Below, piece by piece: positions 12,230 through 24,311 of a DNA stretch of 64,000 nt. The stretch lies in contig PUQB01000046.1 of NCBI GenBank assembly GCA_003024785.1, positions 496,001 to 560,000 of the forward strand, given 5' to 3'. Made by a program: the position numbers and the translations under genes. Position 1 is the first letter of the stretch. Every line of letters starts with the position of its first letter. Under the pieces are notes generated by a model. That model saw only the letters and a program-made list of their open reading frames with translations, was not told the origin of the DNA and ran no database searches. The DNA is from Selaginella tamariscina. Taxonomy: Eukaryota > Streptophyta > Lycopodiopsida > Selaginellales > Selaginellaceae.

Positions 12230-13480
12230 GAAGATCTAACCCATAAGCCACCTTCCTTACTTGGTTTACCACATTGTATGGACCTATGTAGTGCAATAGG
12301 AACTTTCTTGAAAGAGTTGTTAGAACCTTTAGGTTTCTGGTACTCAATAATATCATCTCCCCAACTTCATACTTTACATCCCGTCGATGCTTATTGTACT
12401 ACTGATGATACCTTTCATGTGCTGCAACAATCACTTGACAAGCAGCTTTCCATGTTCGATACAATTGTCTAGTGAACTCTACTACAAAGGAAACTCAATT
12501 GATATCGTCCTTCGATAACACCATACTCTGAGGAATACTACTCTTATTCCAGGTTAACACCTCCATTGGGCTACACCCACTCACGGTGTGTGTCAAGTTA
12601 TTGTAACATATCTCAACCATATCCAAGTGTTTAGCCCAATCAAGTTGATCATCTTGAACATAACATTTGAGATAGTCCTCAACTTGCCAGTTCACCCTCT
12701 CTGTTTGACCATCTATTTGCAGATGGTAAGCCGTATTGAACTTCAGCATCATACCAAACTGCTTAAACAACGTTCTTCAAAATTTACCTGTAAATCAAAG
12801 ATCCTGATCTAAGATCATCATTTTTTGGTAGACCGTGCATTCTTACGACTTTGTGGAAAAATAACTTTGCTACTTGTTTTACATTCACTGTCTTTACAGT
12901 TGGAACAAAATGGATAACCTTTGAAAACTAATCGACTACCACCATGAGGGCATTGCAATCTCATGACAAAGTCCAAAGTAACACTTTGAAATGGCAGCTC
13001 TGGAATCGGTATACACTATAATTTTCCAACTCATTTTTGCAATTGACTCTTCACTTGTTAACATGTGGGGCATGTCTTAACATACTCAATGACGTCGTTT
13101 ATCATTTCTAGCCAATAAAACCCCTGATTCAGCAAAGCCAATGTCTTATACCTTTCTCCATGTCCTGCCAAAGGAACATTGTGATATTCTCTTAATAGCT
13201 TTTGTCTTCATGTCTCTTCTGGGACATAAAGTCTTTTCCCTTTATAATAAAGAACTCCATCATGCACTACAAAATGCACCCGTTTTAGTGCATTCATCCG
13301 ACTTGGAATATTACCATCTCTTCGTAATTGATGAACATGTTTCTTCTTTGTTACTAGGTTCAAAGCTTCCTTAGCAAACTTGTCTCGAGGATACACTATC
13401 ACGAATTCATCCACCAGAGTTGACACTAGTGCCAACATAATATGAAAATGACCCTTCCTACTGAGTGCATCAGTTACCAA
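12230..13480 (-). pseudogene. Integrase of element B (decayed)
   Basis: Fragments at 13480-13208 and 12770-12495 match the integrase of element A, including KRLYVPEET, YHLQIDGQTER and WAKHLDMVEICYNNLTHT. The catalytic core between them is full of frame breaks and stops. It is non-functional. Confidence 0.82.
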
Positions 13481-13499
13481 ATTGTCTTTTCCAGCCTTA

Positions 13500-14860
13500 T
13501 GTTTGATTTCAAGCTAAAATCAAGCTAATTTTGCTGCCATCTAGCATTTTTATGATAGTTTCGGTTGTGTTTCAAAGTACCTTAGAGTTACACTATCCGT
13601 TCAAACCACAATGCCATGACTTGGAAAATAATGATGCCAATACTCTAAGGAAGCAATAATAATATACATCTCTTTTTCATAAGTAAGCCATCGAATTTGT
13701 GGGGCATCCAACTTCTTCGAGAAAAAGGACATTAGATGTCCTTTTTGTTATAATACACCACCAATTACAAAGTTGGAAGCATTACACTTTACCTTAAATG
13801 GATCTTCAAAAATGGGCAATTGCAAAACTGGCTCAAACGAGATAGCTTCTTTGAGTTTGACAAATGCCCATTGACACTCTGGAGTCCAATGCCATGAAAT
13901 GTTTTTCGTGAGATCTGTTAATGGTGCCGCTATCTTCGAGTAACTTTTATGAATCTTTGGTAATACCCTGTCAGACCAAGAAATTATTTAAATTCATGCA
14001 CGTCTTTCAAAGTCGTCCACTCGGTAATAGCTTGAATTTTCTTTGGATCCATGGCAACCTTCTCACATGAGATCGAATATCCCAAAAAATTTATCTTGGT
14101 TTGACCAAATGCACACTTGCTTTCCTTAGCATATAATTGGTTCTCCCTCAGTTTTTAAAACACTTTTTTCAAGTATTCCACATGTTCCTCAATTGTCGAA
14201 CTAAAAACCAGAATGTCATTAATATACACCACTACAAACTCATGTAGATAATCTCTAAACACATCATCCATCATTATAAAAAAAGTTGCTAGAGCATTGC
14301 ACAACCTGAATGGCAAAACTAAAAACTCAAATGATCCATAATGCGTTCGAAAAGCAGTCTTCTCAATGTCATTCTCTACTACCCGAATTTGATGGTACCT
14401 AAATCTTAAGTTTATTCTTGAGAAATACTTTGCTTTTGATAATCTATCAAATAAGTTATCCACTTGTAAAAAAGGATATGATAGTTATCACGTTCAACGC
14501 TCAATAGTCCACACACATTTGCATCGTGTCATCCTTTTTCATTACAAACAGGATTGGTGCACCATATTGTGATCGACTAAGTTGAATGTGTCCTCGACCA
14601 ATCAATTCTATAAGCTATCTCTTCAATTCTATTAACTCTTAAGGATTCAACTGATATGGGGCTCTTGTCGGTGGAGACAAACTTGATAGAATCTTTATCT
14701 TGTGGTCCACACCTCGACGTGAAAGTAACTTAGGTGGCAAATCTTTCAGTAACACGTCTTTAAACATATTCAAGACTTTTAAAAATGAACATGAATATCT
14801 TTGACCTAGATCCAAGAGCTGAAGTATCCGTTGCAGGAGTGGAAAAGGAAACACAACTTA
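13500..14860 (-). pseudogene. RT-RNase H of element B (decayed)
   Basis: The best piece (14463-14155) corresponds to the RT palm of element A, but the catalytic box reads YINDILVF, where YIDDILIF is expected, so one catalytic Asp is lost. RNase H sequence at about 13.5-13.85 kb is recognisable only by nucleotide similarity to 1.3-1.7 kb. Multiple stops interrupt both domains. Confidence 0.82.
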
Positions 14861-14879
14861 GTTAAAGTAAGGAATATAA

Positions 14880-15523
14880 GATTCCAATTCTTATCAGTTA
14901 GCGTTTCCATCTTAAGTATCGTTTTTCTAACGTCCTCTTTATTGCTACAAGTGTGATTCAATTATCTCTAGAACCCCTCATTTCGACTACATATTTATGA
15001 AATCATTCCATACCTAACACAAAGTCAAACCTTGTCATATTTAAGACAACTAAGTCTAACTTAACTTTTCAACTTTTGATTTGGACATGAACTGCCCTTG
15101 TTATATTAGTATTTGAAAACCTTTGCCAAAATTGATCTTTATTTCATTCATCTTATTGCATCTAAATTTAATCGATGAGCTAGACTAGTCAATAAAATTG
15201 TATATTACTCTAGTATCGATCATCATTCAAAGTCGGTCTCCTCGTATCCTTTTTATCAAATATAGTAAAGGGTCAGTTTTGTCTTAAATAACAAATAAGG
15301 CAAGTTGTGTCTGGCACAACATTACCTCTTCTAACTCGTCTTCTGGATCTTTAAGTGTTTATGGTTCAGCAACTTCCTCTTCCACCATTTAAATGACCCA
15401 ATTGTTGTGAGGGTGCCCGACATTCTCTAGTAACTGACCTGGCTTATTAATTTTGGAACTCTGCCTACAGACTACGAGGGAGCAAACTTTGAAGCCGAGC
15501 TTTTGGCCTGCTGAGGTGGTGGT
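14880..15523 (-). pseudogene. Protease/zinc knuckle region of element B (decayed)
   Basis: Nucleotide-level similarity to 2.7-3.45 kb of element A is clear, but no frame longer than a few dozen codons remains. The stretch ends where element C inserted, at 15523/15524, within the sequence matching 3421-3450 of A. The continuation is found at 21693. Confidence 0.75.
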
Positions 15524-16115
15524 TGTCATGACCCGATACAGGATACATGATACATGATACGGGTTGCAGGATATTCCTATAAAATATTCCTACAGGATTC
15601 CGGATACAGGATACGGTTGCAGGATATTCCTACAGGATATGCCACAGGATATGCCTAGAGGATAAGGGACATGTGGACTCATCTTAGCCTCTGCATGCAT
15701 GCAGTCACTTTGCATGCATGCAACCACTTTTAGCACTCATGCCTAGATTAGCTCTTGGAGTTGTGAGCATAAAAGCTCCGACCTAATTGTTGTACAATCA
15801 GTTACTATCAACACCAGTCTTACTACGATCAATCTTGTCTTGTCTTGTTCTTGTCTTGCTTCCTTGTTCTCTCCTGTCCTGCTCCTTCTTGCCCGGATTG
15901 TCCTGTTCCTGTCTTGTTCCTGGATCCTGTCCTGCCTTCCTGTCTTGCTCCCGGATCCTATCCTATCCTGTGCTCCTGATCCTGTCTTGCTCCTGGATCC
16001 TATCTGCCTGTCTTGCTCCAGTTCCTAGTTCCTGTCTGCTCTCGGTCCTGTTCCTGAGTCAAGCCTTCTGTTCTTGGAATCCTGCTTCTTCTGGTTCCTG
16101 GATCGTGGCTTGACA
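15524..16115 (+). repeat. Upstream LTR of element C
   Basis: The 592-bp LTR begins TGTCATGACCCGATACAGG and ends GTGGCTTGACA. Its first part carries repeated ACAGGATATTCC-type units. A TATA-like CATAAAAG lies at 15768-15775 and is followed by a pyrimidine-rich stretch of TCCTGTCTTGC-like repeats. Confidence 0.9.
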
Positions 16116-16211
16116 GTTTGATAGTAACTACTTTCATAGCTCTCCGTTTTCCAGCTACTTTTTTTTCCTTGATTCTTTTCCTTCGTTTTCCTCCTTTTTC
16201 TTTCATAGATC

Positions 16212-17110
16212 ATGGCTGATTTTGAGCACTTTCAACGCGAGCACCAAATGTTGCTTCATGAGCTGGCCACTTTGCGCCAAGTGGTCACCGATCTGCAAGG
16301 TTCCACCAATGCGGCACATGCAGCTGCTGATGCATCCTCCAAGGCTGCTGCGCAGGCTCTCTCTCAGGCATCGGTGGTTCCCTCTTCATCGAACTTTTCC
16401 GGAGCCGAAGATAGCATGCCAGAAAGTTCAGTGGCAATCGTGCCGATTTCCAAGGTTTCCTGAATCAGATCCGGCTCTTGATCCGCATGCAACACACCGC
16501 TACTCGACTGATGCACAAAAGGTTGGCCTTTTGGCATCCTTACTAAGTGGATCTCCACGGGCTTGGGTTGCCCCCTTGCTGGAGCGTGACGACCCATTGA
16601 TGGAAGACTTTGAAGGTTTCGTGGCTGCCTTTGAAGCCTGCTTTGGAGATCCTGATAAGTACCGTTCGCATGCACGAAGTTACGGAAGCTCACTCAAGGA
16701 TCCCGACCAGCTTTCTATGCATCCGAATTTCAGCAACTTTGCACGAACATTCCATGGGACGAGACTGCATTGATCGAACACTTTCCTTTTGGGATGACGT
16801 GAAGGACCTTCTCCTTACGTTACCGGATGCCCAAACATTAGCGGAGATCATGCAACAAGCTGTTCGTTGCGACAACCGTTTGTTCGAGCGTTCAGGAAAG
16901 ATCCCGTCAGCAGTTCCTGCAAACCAATCCTGCAGCTGTGGTACATGTTCCTGCACCACCTTCTGGAGTAGTTCCTATGGAGGTTGAGAAATCCAAGCGT
17001 GGCTCTCTTTCGCTGCTGAGAAGCAACGTCGCGCAGTGAGAACCTATGCTTGTATTGTGGTGAAGCAGGACACAAGGTGGCAGATGTCCTATTAAAGCCA
17101 GGAAGTTCAA
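16212..17110 (+). pseudogene. Gag of element C (frame broken)
   Basis: It starts [19 protein letters not shown] at 16212, the same start as in element D. The capsid part ([20 protein letters not shown], then [17 protein letters not shown]) is in a different frame from the start, and further slips follow. A zinc knuckle remnant (YCGEAGHKVAD) is at about 17050. The capsid resembles the Sushi/PEG10-like Gag type in layout. Confidence 0.82.
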
Positions 17111-17229
17111 GACGCGTGAAGTTGAAGCTGAAGTTCAGTCGGAAAACTTCAATGTCCACTTCGTCTAGGAGCCGCGAAGTTGGACGTAGGTGCAGGCTCC
17201 ATTGGTGCTGCTCATACCATTCCATCACT

Positions 17230-20200
17230 AAGTTTCCTGTACACATTCATCTTAATAATCGAGAGCTCAAGGAGTTTGCCTGTTAGACACTGGTGCAAAT
17301 GCATGCTTCATGGATGACACTTTTGCAACTCAACATGGCATTTCGGTGGTGAAGTTGAAGCGTGCAGTTCCTGTAGAGGTGGCCGATGGGCGTCTGATTG
17401 CTTCTGGCGCAGTTACCCATGCTACCGAACCTCTCCTGCAGTCATGGCACATTCAACTGTTCAATTTCCTTCAACTTGATCAAGACTCGGTCGACTCCCA
17501 TCATTTTGGGCATGCCATGGTTCGTTGTTGCAAATCCGCAGATCGACTGGAGGTCTAGGACGCTCACGTTTTCCTCTCCGCAGCTAGGATCAATCCTGTA
17601 CCTTCCTGTGTGCAGGATACATCCTTAGTATCTGAGGCAGTACAAGCTACAGGATTGACCGTGCCTGTTCCTGTACCAGTGTTGAAGACTCCTCCTCGAC
17701 AGGATTCACCTCATGTCAGTTCCTCAGCACATCCGCAGGCTCTCTCCACTCCTGTTTTGCTGTACAGGGTTCTTCCAATCCTGTATCAGTGTCGAAGGTT
17801 CCTCCTCAACAGGATCCACCTCCTGTTGTTCGTCAGCACATTCGCAGGCTTTCCCACTCCTGCGCAACCACGGACTCCTGTACAGGATTCTTCCAATCCT
17901 GTACACTCGTCAACATCCACACAGGTTTTTCCAATCCTGCCTCTTTCTGTTACTTGCTTCTGTTCCACCCCCCAAGATCCTTCCTCTTTTTCAGTCACAG
18001 CTCCCTCCTTCTCCTCTCCGAGTTCTTACCACTACCATGCATGAACTGCCACTGATCCTGCTCCTTTCCACCTTTTTGCCTTTCAAGTAACTCCTACGTC
18101 CTCTTCTACCTTTCCTGTATCGACTCTCCTGTTTTTCAATCTCCTTCTCCTACTCCCTCCTTCTCCTCCTTCTTCCCTACCATCCAAGTATCACGACTTT
18201 AAGGACGTTTTTGACAAGCACAAGGCTGCAGTTCTTCCTGTTCACAGGTCCTACGACTGTCCTATTGATCTTGCGGAAGGAAAGACTCCACCGTTCGGAC
18301 CGATTTATGCATTGTCACCCACAGAGTTGGAGGTTCTTCGTCAGTACATCGAGGACAACTTGGCATCCGGCTTCATTCGTCACTCAAAGTCCCCTGCAGG
18401 AGCACCTATCTTCTTTGTCAAGAAGAAGGATGGGAGTTTACGTTTGGTTGTGGACTACAGGGGTTTGAATCAAGTCACCATTCGGAATCGGTACCCGTTG
18501 CCATTGATCCCGGAACTTCTCGATCGGCTGCGAGGAGCAAAGGTGTTCACGAAGATCGACTTACGAGGGGCCTACAACCTTGTACGGATTCGTAGGCGAT
18601 GAGTGGAAGACTGCCTTTCGTACAAGGTATGGACACTTCGAGTACACGGTGATGCCTTTCGGCCTTACCAATGCCCCAGCCGTGTTCCAACACATGGTGA
18701 ACGACATCTTTCGTGACTTCTTGGACCAGTTTGTGGTGATCTACCTCGACGACATTTTGATTTTCTCCAAGGACCAGGCGGCACATGACAAGCATGTACG
18801 ATTAGTTCTAGCGGCTTCGCGAGCATGGCCTGTATGCGAAGTTGGAGAAGTGTTTTTTCGATAGGGATTCTGTGGAGTTCTTGGGCTACATCGTCTCTCC
18901 TGCTGGCGTTTCCATGGACATGCACAAGGTGAAGACCATCGTGGAGTGGGAGAGGCCCAAGTCTGTACGAGATGTACAATGTTTCCTTGGCTTTGCAAAC
19001 TTCTACAGGCGGTTCATACAGGACTTCTCCAAGCGTGTACTTCCACTCACGGAACTCACCAAGCGCACAGGGTTTTCTCTTGGTCCGACAAGGCGGAACA
19101 TGCATTCACAACACTCAAGGACGCCTTCACGACAGCTCCGATTTTAGCACATCCTGACCCTTCTCATCCTTTCTTCGTTGAAGCAGAGGATTTTGCAGTA
19201 GGATCCGTCCTATCACAAGTTGGAGAGACAAGTTGCTTCATCCTGTAGCTTTTCACTCTCGTAAGTTCCTTTCGGCGGAGATCAATTACGAGATTCATGA
19301 CAAGGAACTCAAGGCCATTGTGGATTCGTTGAGGAGTGGCGGCATTTCCTGGAAGGTGCTGCATCCTGTACAAGTTCTTACGGATCACAAGAACCTGGAG
19401 TATTTTCAAACGGCTCGAGTTCTCAGTCGGCGACAGGCTAGGTGGGCGGAGTTCCTATCACGTTTTGATTTCGTCATCGTCTACAGGCCCGGTTTTCGGA
19501 ATGGCAAGGCGGACGCATTGTCTAGGCGCTCTTACCTTGCACCAAGCCCGGGCGATCCTGCATTTGACTGTCAAAGGCAAGTGTTGTTGGGTCCTGATCG
19601 TTTCCGGCTTGCGGCACTACAGGTTCATCAGGCTCCAGCAAATTCAACACTCCTACAGGACATCCGTTCGCAGTTGGCTACAGACGACTTGGCAAAGAAT
19701 GTGTTCTCACACATTCATCCTGACGTTGCAAGTTCCTCTTCCTCCAGTTCCCGTCCAGACTACAAGTTTTCCATACAGGATGGACTCCTGTACCGGGAAG
19801 GTCTCCTGTACGTTCCTGTTGGTATTTCCAGGACTCGTGTGGTACAGGATTGTCATGATACCCCGGCTACAGGACATTTTGGTGTGGCCAAGACAGTGGA
19901 GTTGGTGACTCGCAACTATTGGTGGCCTGGGTTGCGAGGTTTTGTGGAAAGGTTTGTACGGAGTTGTGACACTTGTAACAGGTCGAAGATGCCTCATCAT
20001 GCACCCTCTGGTCTTCTTCGTCCTCTTCCTGTTCCTTCTGCTCCTTGGAGATCCATTTCTATGGATTTCCTCACAGATCTTCCTCCTTCTCGTGGATTCG
20101 ATGCAGTTCTTGTGGTGGTTGACCGTTTCAAAGCAGGCTCATTTCCTACCCTGCAACAAGACAGCTACAGGTCAGACAACTGGAGTTGGTGATCCGTGAG

Positions 20201-21120
20201 TGTTCCGACATCATGGTCTTCCTGAGAGCATTTTTCCGATCGAGGTCCACAATTCATGTCCAAGTTTTGGCGAGAGCTTCTTCGGAGTCTACAGGTTAAA
20301 GCGGATCTTTCTTCAGGATATCACCCGCAAACTGATGGGCAGTCCGAACGCACAATTCAGACCTTGGAACAGTATCTTCGTTGCTTCATCAGTTACCAGC
20401 AGGACAACTGGTTGGACCTTCTTCCAATGGCGGAGTTTGCCTACAACAACTCCGTTCACGCATCTACAGGACAGACACCTTTCTTTGCTCTTACAGGCCA
20501 CCATCCACGTTTTGACTTTGCTCCTCCCGCTTCTCCTTCTTCCGCTCCTGCAGTACAGGATCGTCTCCAGCATCTTCGCAGGTACAGGATGATCCCAGGT
20601 TCATCTTCAGCAGGCACAGGAACGATACAAGCATCATGCTGATGCTCACCGTCAGCCGGCACCTGCATACAAGATTGGTGATCTCGTGTGGCTTCTTCGT
20701 CGACACATTCGCACCAACAGGCCTTCTTCTAAGTTGGATTTTCAACGATTGGGCCCTTACAGGATGTGGCGGAGGTAAATCCTGTAGCTTTCCGACTCGA
20801 GTTACCATCCACGGTGAAACTTCATCCTGTGTTTCACACCTCTTGTTGGAGCCGTATCATCCTTCTTCTCTTCCGGTCGCTTCTTCTCCTCCCCTCCTGT
20901 GGTCATTGACACTGAACCTGAGTACGAAGTTGCAGCCATCCTTGATTCTCGTCTTCATCGCGCCAACTCCAATACTTGGTGGATTGGAAAGGTTATTTGC
21001 CTACTGATCGCACTTGGGAACCTGCATCCAACTTACTCCATGCTTCTTCCAAGTTGCTGCCTTCCATCGGCATTATCCTGCTAAACCAGGTCCCAAGACT
21101 CGTGGAACTCGTCTTTAGGG
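17230..21120 (+). pseudogene. Pol of element C (protease to chromodomain, frame broken)
   Basis: Protease: [18 protein letters not shown] at about 17290-17340. RT: 18312-18864, with [22 protein letters not shown] and the YLDDILIF box near 18740; the frame breaks near 18600. RNase H and tether: about 19140-19530, ending in [10 protein letters not shown]. Integrase: zinc domain ([18 protein letters not shown]) and core ([24 protein letters not shown]) at 19850-20160, then [17 protein letters not shown] near 20330. Chromodomain remnant: [15 protein letters not shown] at about 20910. At least six frame changes and several stops make it inactive as sequenced. Confidence 0.88.
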
Positions 21121-21129
21121 AGGAGGTGT

Positions 21130-21692
21130 TGTCACGACCCGATACAGATACATGATACGGGTTGCAGGATATTCCTACAGGATATTCCTACAGGATTCCG
21201 GATACAGGATATGGTCACAGGATATTCCTACAGGATATCCACAGGATATGCCTAGAGGATAAGGGACATGTGGACTCATCTTAGCCTCTGCATGCATGCA
21301 GCCACTTTACATGCATGCAACCACTTTTAGCACTCATGCCTAGATTAGCTCTTGGAGTTGTGAGCATAAAAGCTCCGACCTAATTGTTGTACAATCAGTT
21401 ACTATCAACACCAGTCTTACTACGATCAATCTTATCTTGTCTTGCTTCTTGTTCTCTCTGTCCTGCTCCTGTCCTACTCCTTCTTGTTCCCGGATCCTGT
21501 CATGTTCCTGTCTTTCCTGGATCTGTCCTTCCTTCCTGTTTTGCTCCCAGATCCTATCCTGTTCCTGTCTTGCTCTTAGATTCTGTCCCGCCTGGTCTTG
21601 CTTCTGAGTCCTAAGTTCCTGTCTTGCCCTCCCCAAGCCTTCTTGTTCTTGGAATCCTGCTTTCTTCCTAGTTCCTGGATTGTGGCTTGACA
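21130..21692 (+). repeat. Downstream LTR of element C
   Basis: The 563-bp LTR begins TGTCACGACCCGATACAG and ends GTGGCTTGACA. It matches 15524-16115 with indels in the short tandem repeats. It is preceded by the purine tract GGGAGGAGGTGT at 21118-21129. Confidence 0.9.
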
Positions 21693-22760
21693 ATGGTAAT
21701 GCTAATGGTTTTTGAAATCCGATGGGTTTTGATGTATTTAAAAACTAGAACTACTGACAAAGGACTTACACTTCGAATTAATGGTGATTGATTTGGTGTA
21801 TATCAAACTTTCTAAATCCAGACTTTGAAGGAAAACTCCTCGATTTAGGTTTTGCTTTCTCCCCTTATTGTACAAGTCTTTTAATGACATGCCATAAATA
21901 ACCTTTTGAGCTACCTTTTGACATTTTCAATAGTTTGTTGGCTTGTACCTTAGAATCTCCTTTCACGTCTTCTCATTCAAGTTGGTCATGAAGCAACTTC
22001 GAGCTTCACATCACTCATGTTTGGGACCAAACACTGTACACTTTCAAATTGAAACATGGTCCACCGGGTTTCCTCAAACTCCTTGTTTACAAGCTTCCAA
22101 ATCAGCACGCAATCGCAACCTAAGGTCATCCGGCATATACTACTTTTTGATTTCTCTTTTCATGTGTTTCCAGCTATTTCGATATTCATGTTCACCTTCA
22201 ATTATCTGCACCAAGTCTTAGCTTCTCCTTTTAGAAACTACTTGACACACGCAACCTTTTCTGTCTTTCTCATGAAAGCAGCCTCGAAATAGCTTTCCAT
22301 ATCATACAACAGTCATCAAAGCCTTGTAATCCTTTGAACCCATAAAATTTGAAGGCTTAACCAATTTGAACTTACTAGAACCTCCACCATTTACTACCAT
22401 CAAAGAATCTGATTTAGAGGAACCTGACTCTGAGTCATGCTTCTTCTTCTTTTTCTGTGTGTCTGGTTGTAGAACATCTGGTAATGTGATAATCGCTGAA
22501 ATCTGGCCAACAATATTACCAATTCGATCATTCAACCCTAAAATATCCCTTGAAGTTCATTTAGGGCATCCATCATTATTTTCCACCAACCAGGCCACTG
22601 CCTAACTCTAGGGGGTCGACCTAGATCAGCTTCATCCATTTTCTCATTTTAGCCTCTACGATAACCCTCTTGCTCAAGCTTCTCTTGCTCATCATATTGA
22701 ACCCTAGTTTCAACACTCGAAGAATATGCTTAGAATATTCCCAATATGAAGTTGGAAACA
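21693..22760 (-). pseudogene. Gag of element B (decayed)
   Basis: The region continues element B on the far side of element C. It matches the Gag of element A at 3450-4530, including fragments of the SMDYKALM-like start (22535-22302) and the region matching MPDDLGLRLRADL. Frames are short and broken. Confidence 0.78.
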
Positions 22761-23005
22761 CCCTACACATGTTGTACACCCACACCACATCATCTTGAAC
22801 TAGCATAAGACTTTCAGACATACTTAGAATCTCATGCAAACTCATTAAGTAAGTGTTCTTCGAAGAATAACTCACAGGATCAAAACTCTCTGCGCAAAAT
22901 ACAGACATGTCAATCGAAAGTAATAAAGTAGATTAAGAATTTAGAATTATCTAAACATTGAAATACCCTATGACTTAAGGTAATCCTATTGACCATAAAG
23001 AACTC

Positions 23006-23017
23006 GCTCTGATACCA
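23006..23017 (-). other. Primer binding site of element B
   Basis: The minus strand reads TGGTATCAGAGC two bases downstream of the upstream LTR. This is the standard plant initiator tRNA-Met primer site. Confidence 0.9.
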
Positions 23018-23019
23018 AT

Positions 23020-23842
23020 TGTTATAGTTTTTACCTGGTGCCACAAAGGTGGCTTGCCAGATGCCAACCCTAGAATCCCCTCTCTAGAAACCCTATGAAA
23101 TCTGGTAAAGTAACCCACATTAGGAATCCATCCCCTAAGAACTTAAACCCTAGCTGAAGTCCACGAATGTGGCTCACTTTGTGAATCAGGATACGCAGAC
23201 TAGCCGAGCTATAAGTATTGTTCCTAGCTTGGCGTGGTTGAGGGGCCGGAGCAAGGCCTCAACCACTAGTTTTGCAAAACGTGAACTCAGGAAATGCTTT
23301 TGAGTTTGCGAGTAGGTCTTCGGACCAAGGAATTTGACTAACTCTTTGAAAGTGACTTACCCAGTCACAAAGGCAAAATCCTGCCAACGATAAGGATAGT
23401 TAACCCAAAGGTTGGACGTACCCCTGTTGTGTGGAGTTGGGGTAGCACAACAGAGAGTGTGCCTTGATGACACAATCTTAGAAATGCCAGCCCTTAATGA
23501 AAATACGTTGCCTAACCTAACCCTAAACCAACCCCTTTGGGGAGGGGTATTAGGGTGTGGGTTAGGGCAACCTTAGGGGTGTCCCTAACCCTTTTGACAA
23601 GCTATACTTTTGCGAAAAACCTACCTTGGAACGTCAAACAAGGAAGAGTTTTCTAAAAGGTAAGTACTACCTTCGCCTAAAGTTTTTCAAGGTATATAGT
23701 GATAGCTGGCCAGACTATTCCTAAACACCCAAGTGCACTAACCGAGGTTGTTTCTCACTACATCTAGGGTTGTCACACAACTCGATAAGTAACAGTAGTC
23801 AAACCCCAAAATAAAGGGTCAAGTCATAGTAAAACTATGACA
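23020..23842 (-). repeat. Upstream LTR of element B
   Basis: The 823-bp LTR begins TGTTATAGTTTTTACC and ends AGTAAAACTATGACA. It is followed by target duplication ACATG. It is about 140 bp shorter than its partner: the block corresponding to about 5235-5355 of the A LTR, with the long C run, is missing near 23480. The difference between the two LTRs supports an old insertion. Confidence 0.9.
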
Positions 23843-23847
23843 ACATG

Positions 23848-24311
23848 AGCCTATCTAGGTTTTTGGGGTAGGATCCTAAGGTTTGCTCATATTATTCTCT
23901 AAAGTTTGTGGGATAATCATTCTAGAGGACTTAGGGTAAGACCCTAAGTATTATTCCTATTTGGGCATCTGAGTTAGGCTCTAGGAGTTGTCTTAAAAAT
24001 TTAGCATTGCTCACAAGGGTGTTGATGCTAGATAGTCACTTGGTATTCATGTGTTGCCACGTGTTAGCCCTCTGCTGAAGTCAAGAAATCTAACCATGAT
24101 ACGAAAACGATGTTAAAATTTTTAAAAGGTAAGTTATACCTTCACCTAAAATTTCTCAAGATGCTTAAAGACAACCGACTGGACTATCTTGAAATACTTA
24201 AGTGCACCAGGTGGGTTGTTTCTCATTACATCCAGGGCCTAACACATAGTATAGTAGGTAATAACAATCAACTCCAAATTAAAAATAAAGGTCATAGTAA
24301 AAACTATGATA
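23848..24311. repeat. Continuation of the LTR-associated unit split by element B
   Basis: From the target duplication onward the sequence matches 8310-8530 of the older unit (CCTATCTAGG..., then CATTCTAGAGGACTTAGGGTA). From about 24110 it matches the last 200 bp of the A-type LTR and ends GTAAAAACTATGATAG. It shows that element B inserted into an earlier LTR-type relic. Confidence 0.72.

Larger units (their letters stand above)
15524..21692 (+). mobile_element. Element C: chromovirus of a second family, nested in B
   Basis: A plus-strand LTR element with LTRs at 15524-16115 and 21130-21692 (TGTCA...TTGACA ends), a purine tract GGGAGGAGGTGT before the downstream LTR, and Gag-PR-RT-RH-IN-chromodomain coding remains. 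It interrupts element B; the flanks read GTGGT and ATGGT, a 5-bp duplication with one change. It is nearly collinear with element D (48193-54265) but has more frame breaks and stops, and its two LTRs differ more from each other. It is therefore the older copy. Confidence 0.93.
10573..23842 (-). mobile_element. Element B: decayed Gypsy chromovirus with nested element C
   Basis: A complete but heavily mutated relative of element A. It has LTRs at 10573-11534 and 23020-23842, a tRNA-Met primer binding site at 23006-23017 and a purine tract next to the downstream LTR (minus-strand AAAGGTGGGGAGTG). It is flanked by a perfect 5-bp duplication, ACATG, at 10568-10572 and 23843-23847. Without the 6.2-kb nested element it would be about 7.1 kb. 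Its coding regions carry many stops and frame breaks, and many differences from A are C-to-T or G-to-A, as expected for an old methylated element. Confidence 0.93.

Noticed and set aside
15787..16113. 108-codon Cys/Ser/Leu-rich frame
   Set aside because: It lies wholly in the pyrimidine-rich part of the element C LTR (TCCTGTCTTGC repeats); equivalents occur in all four LTRs in different frames.
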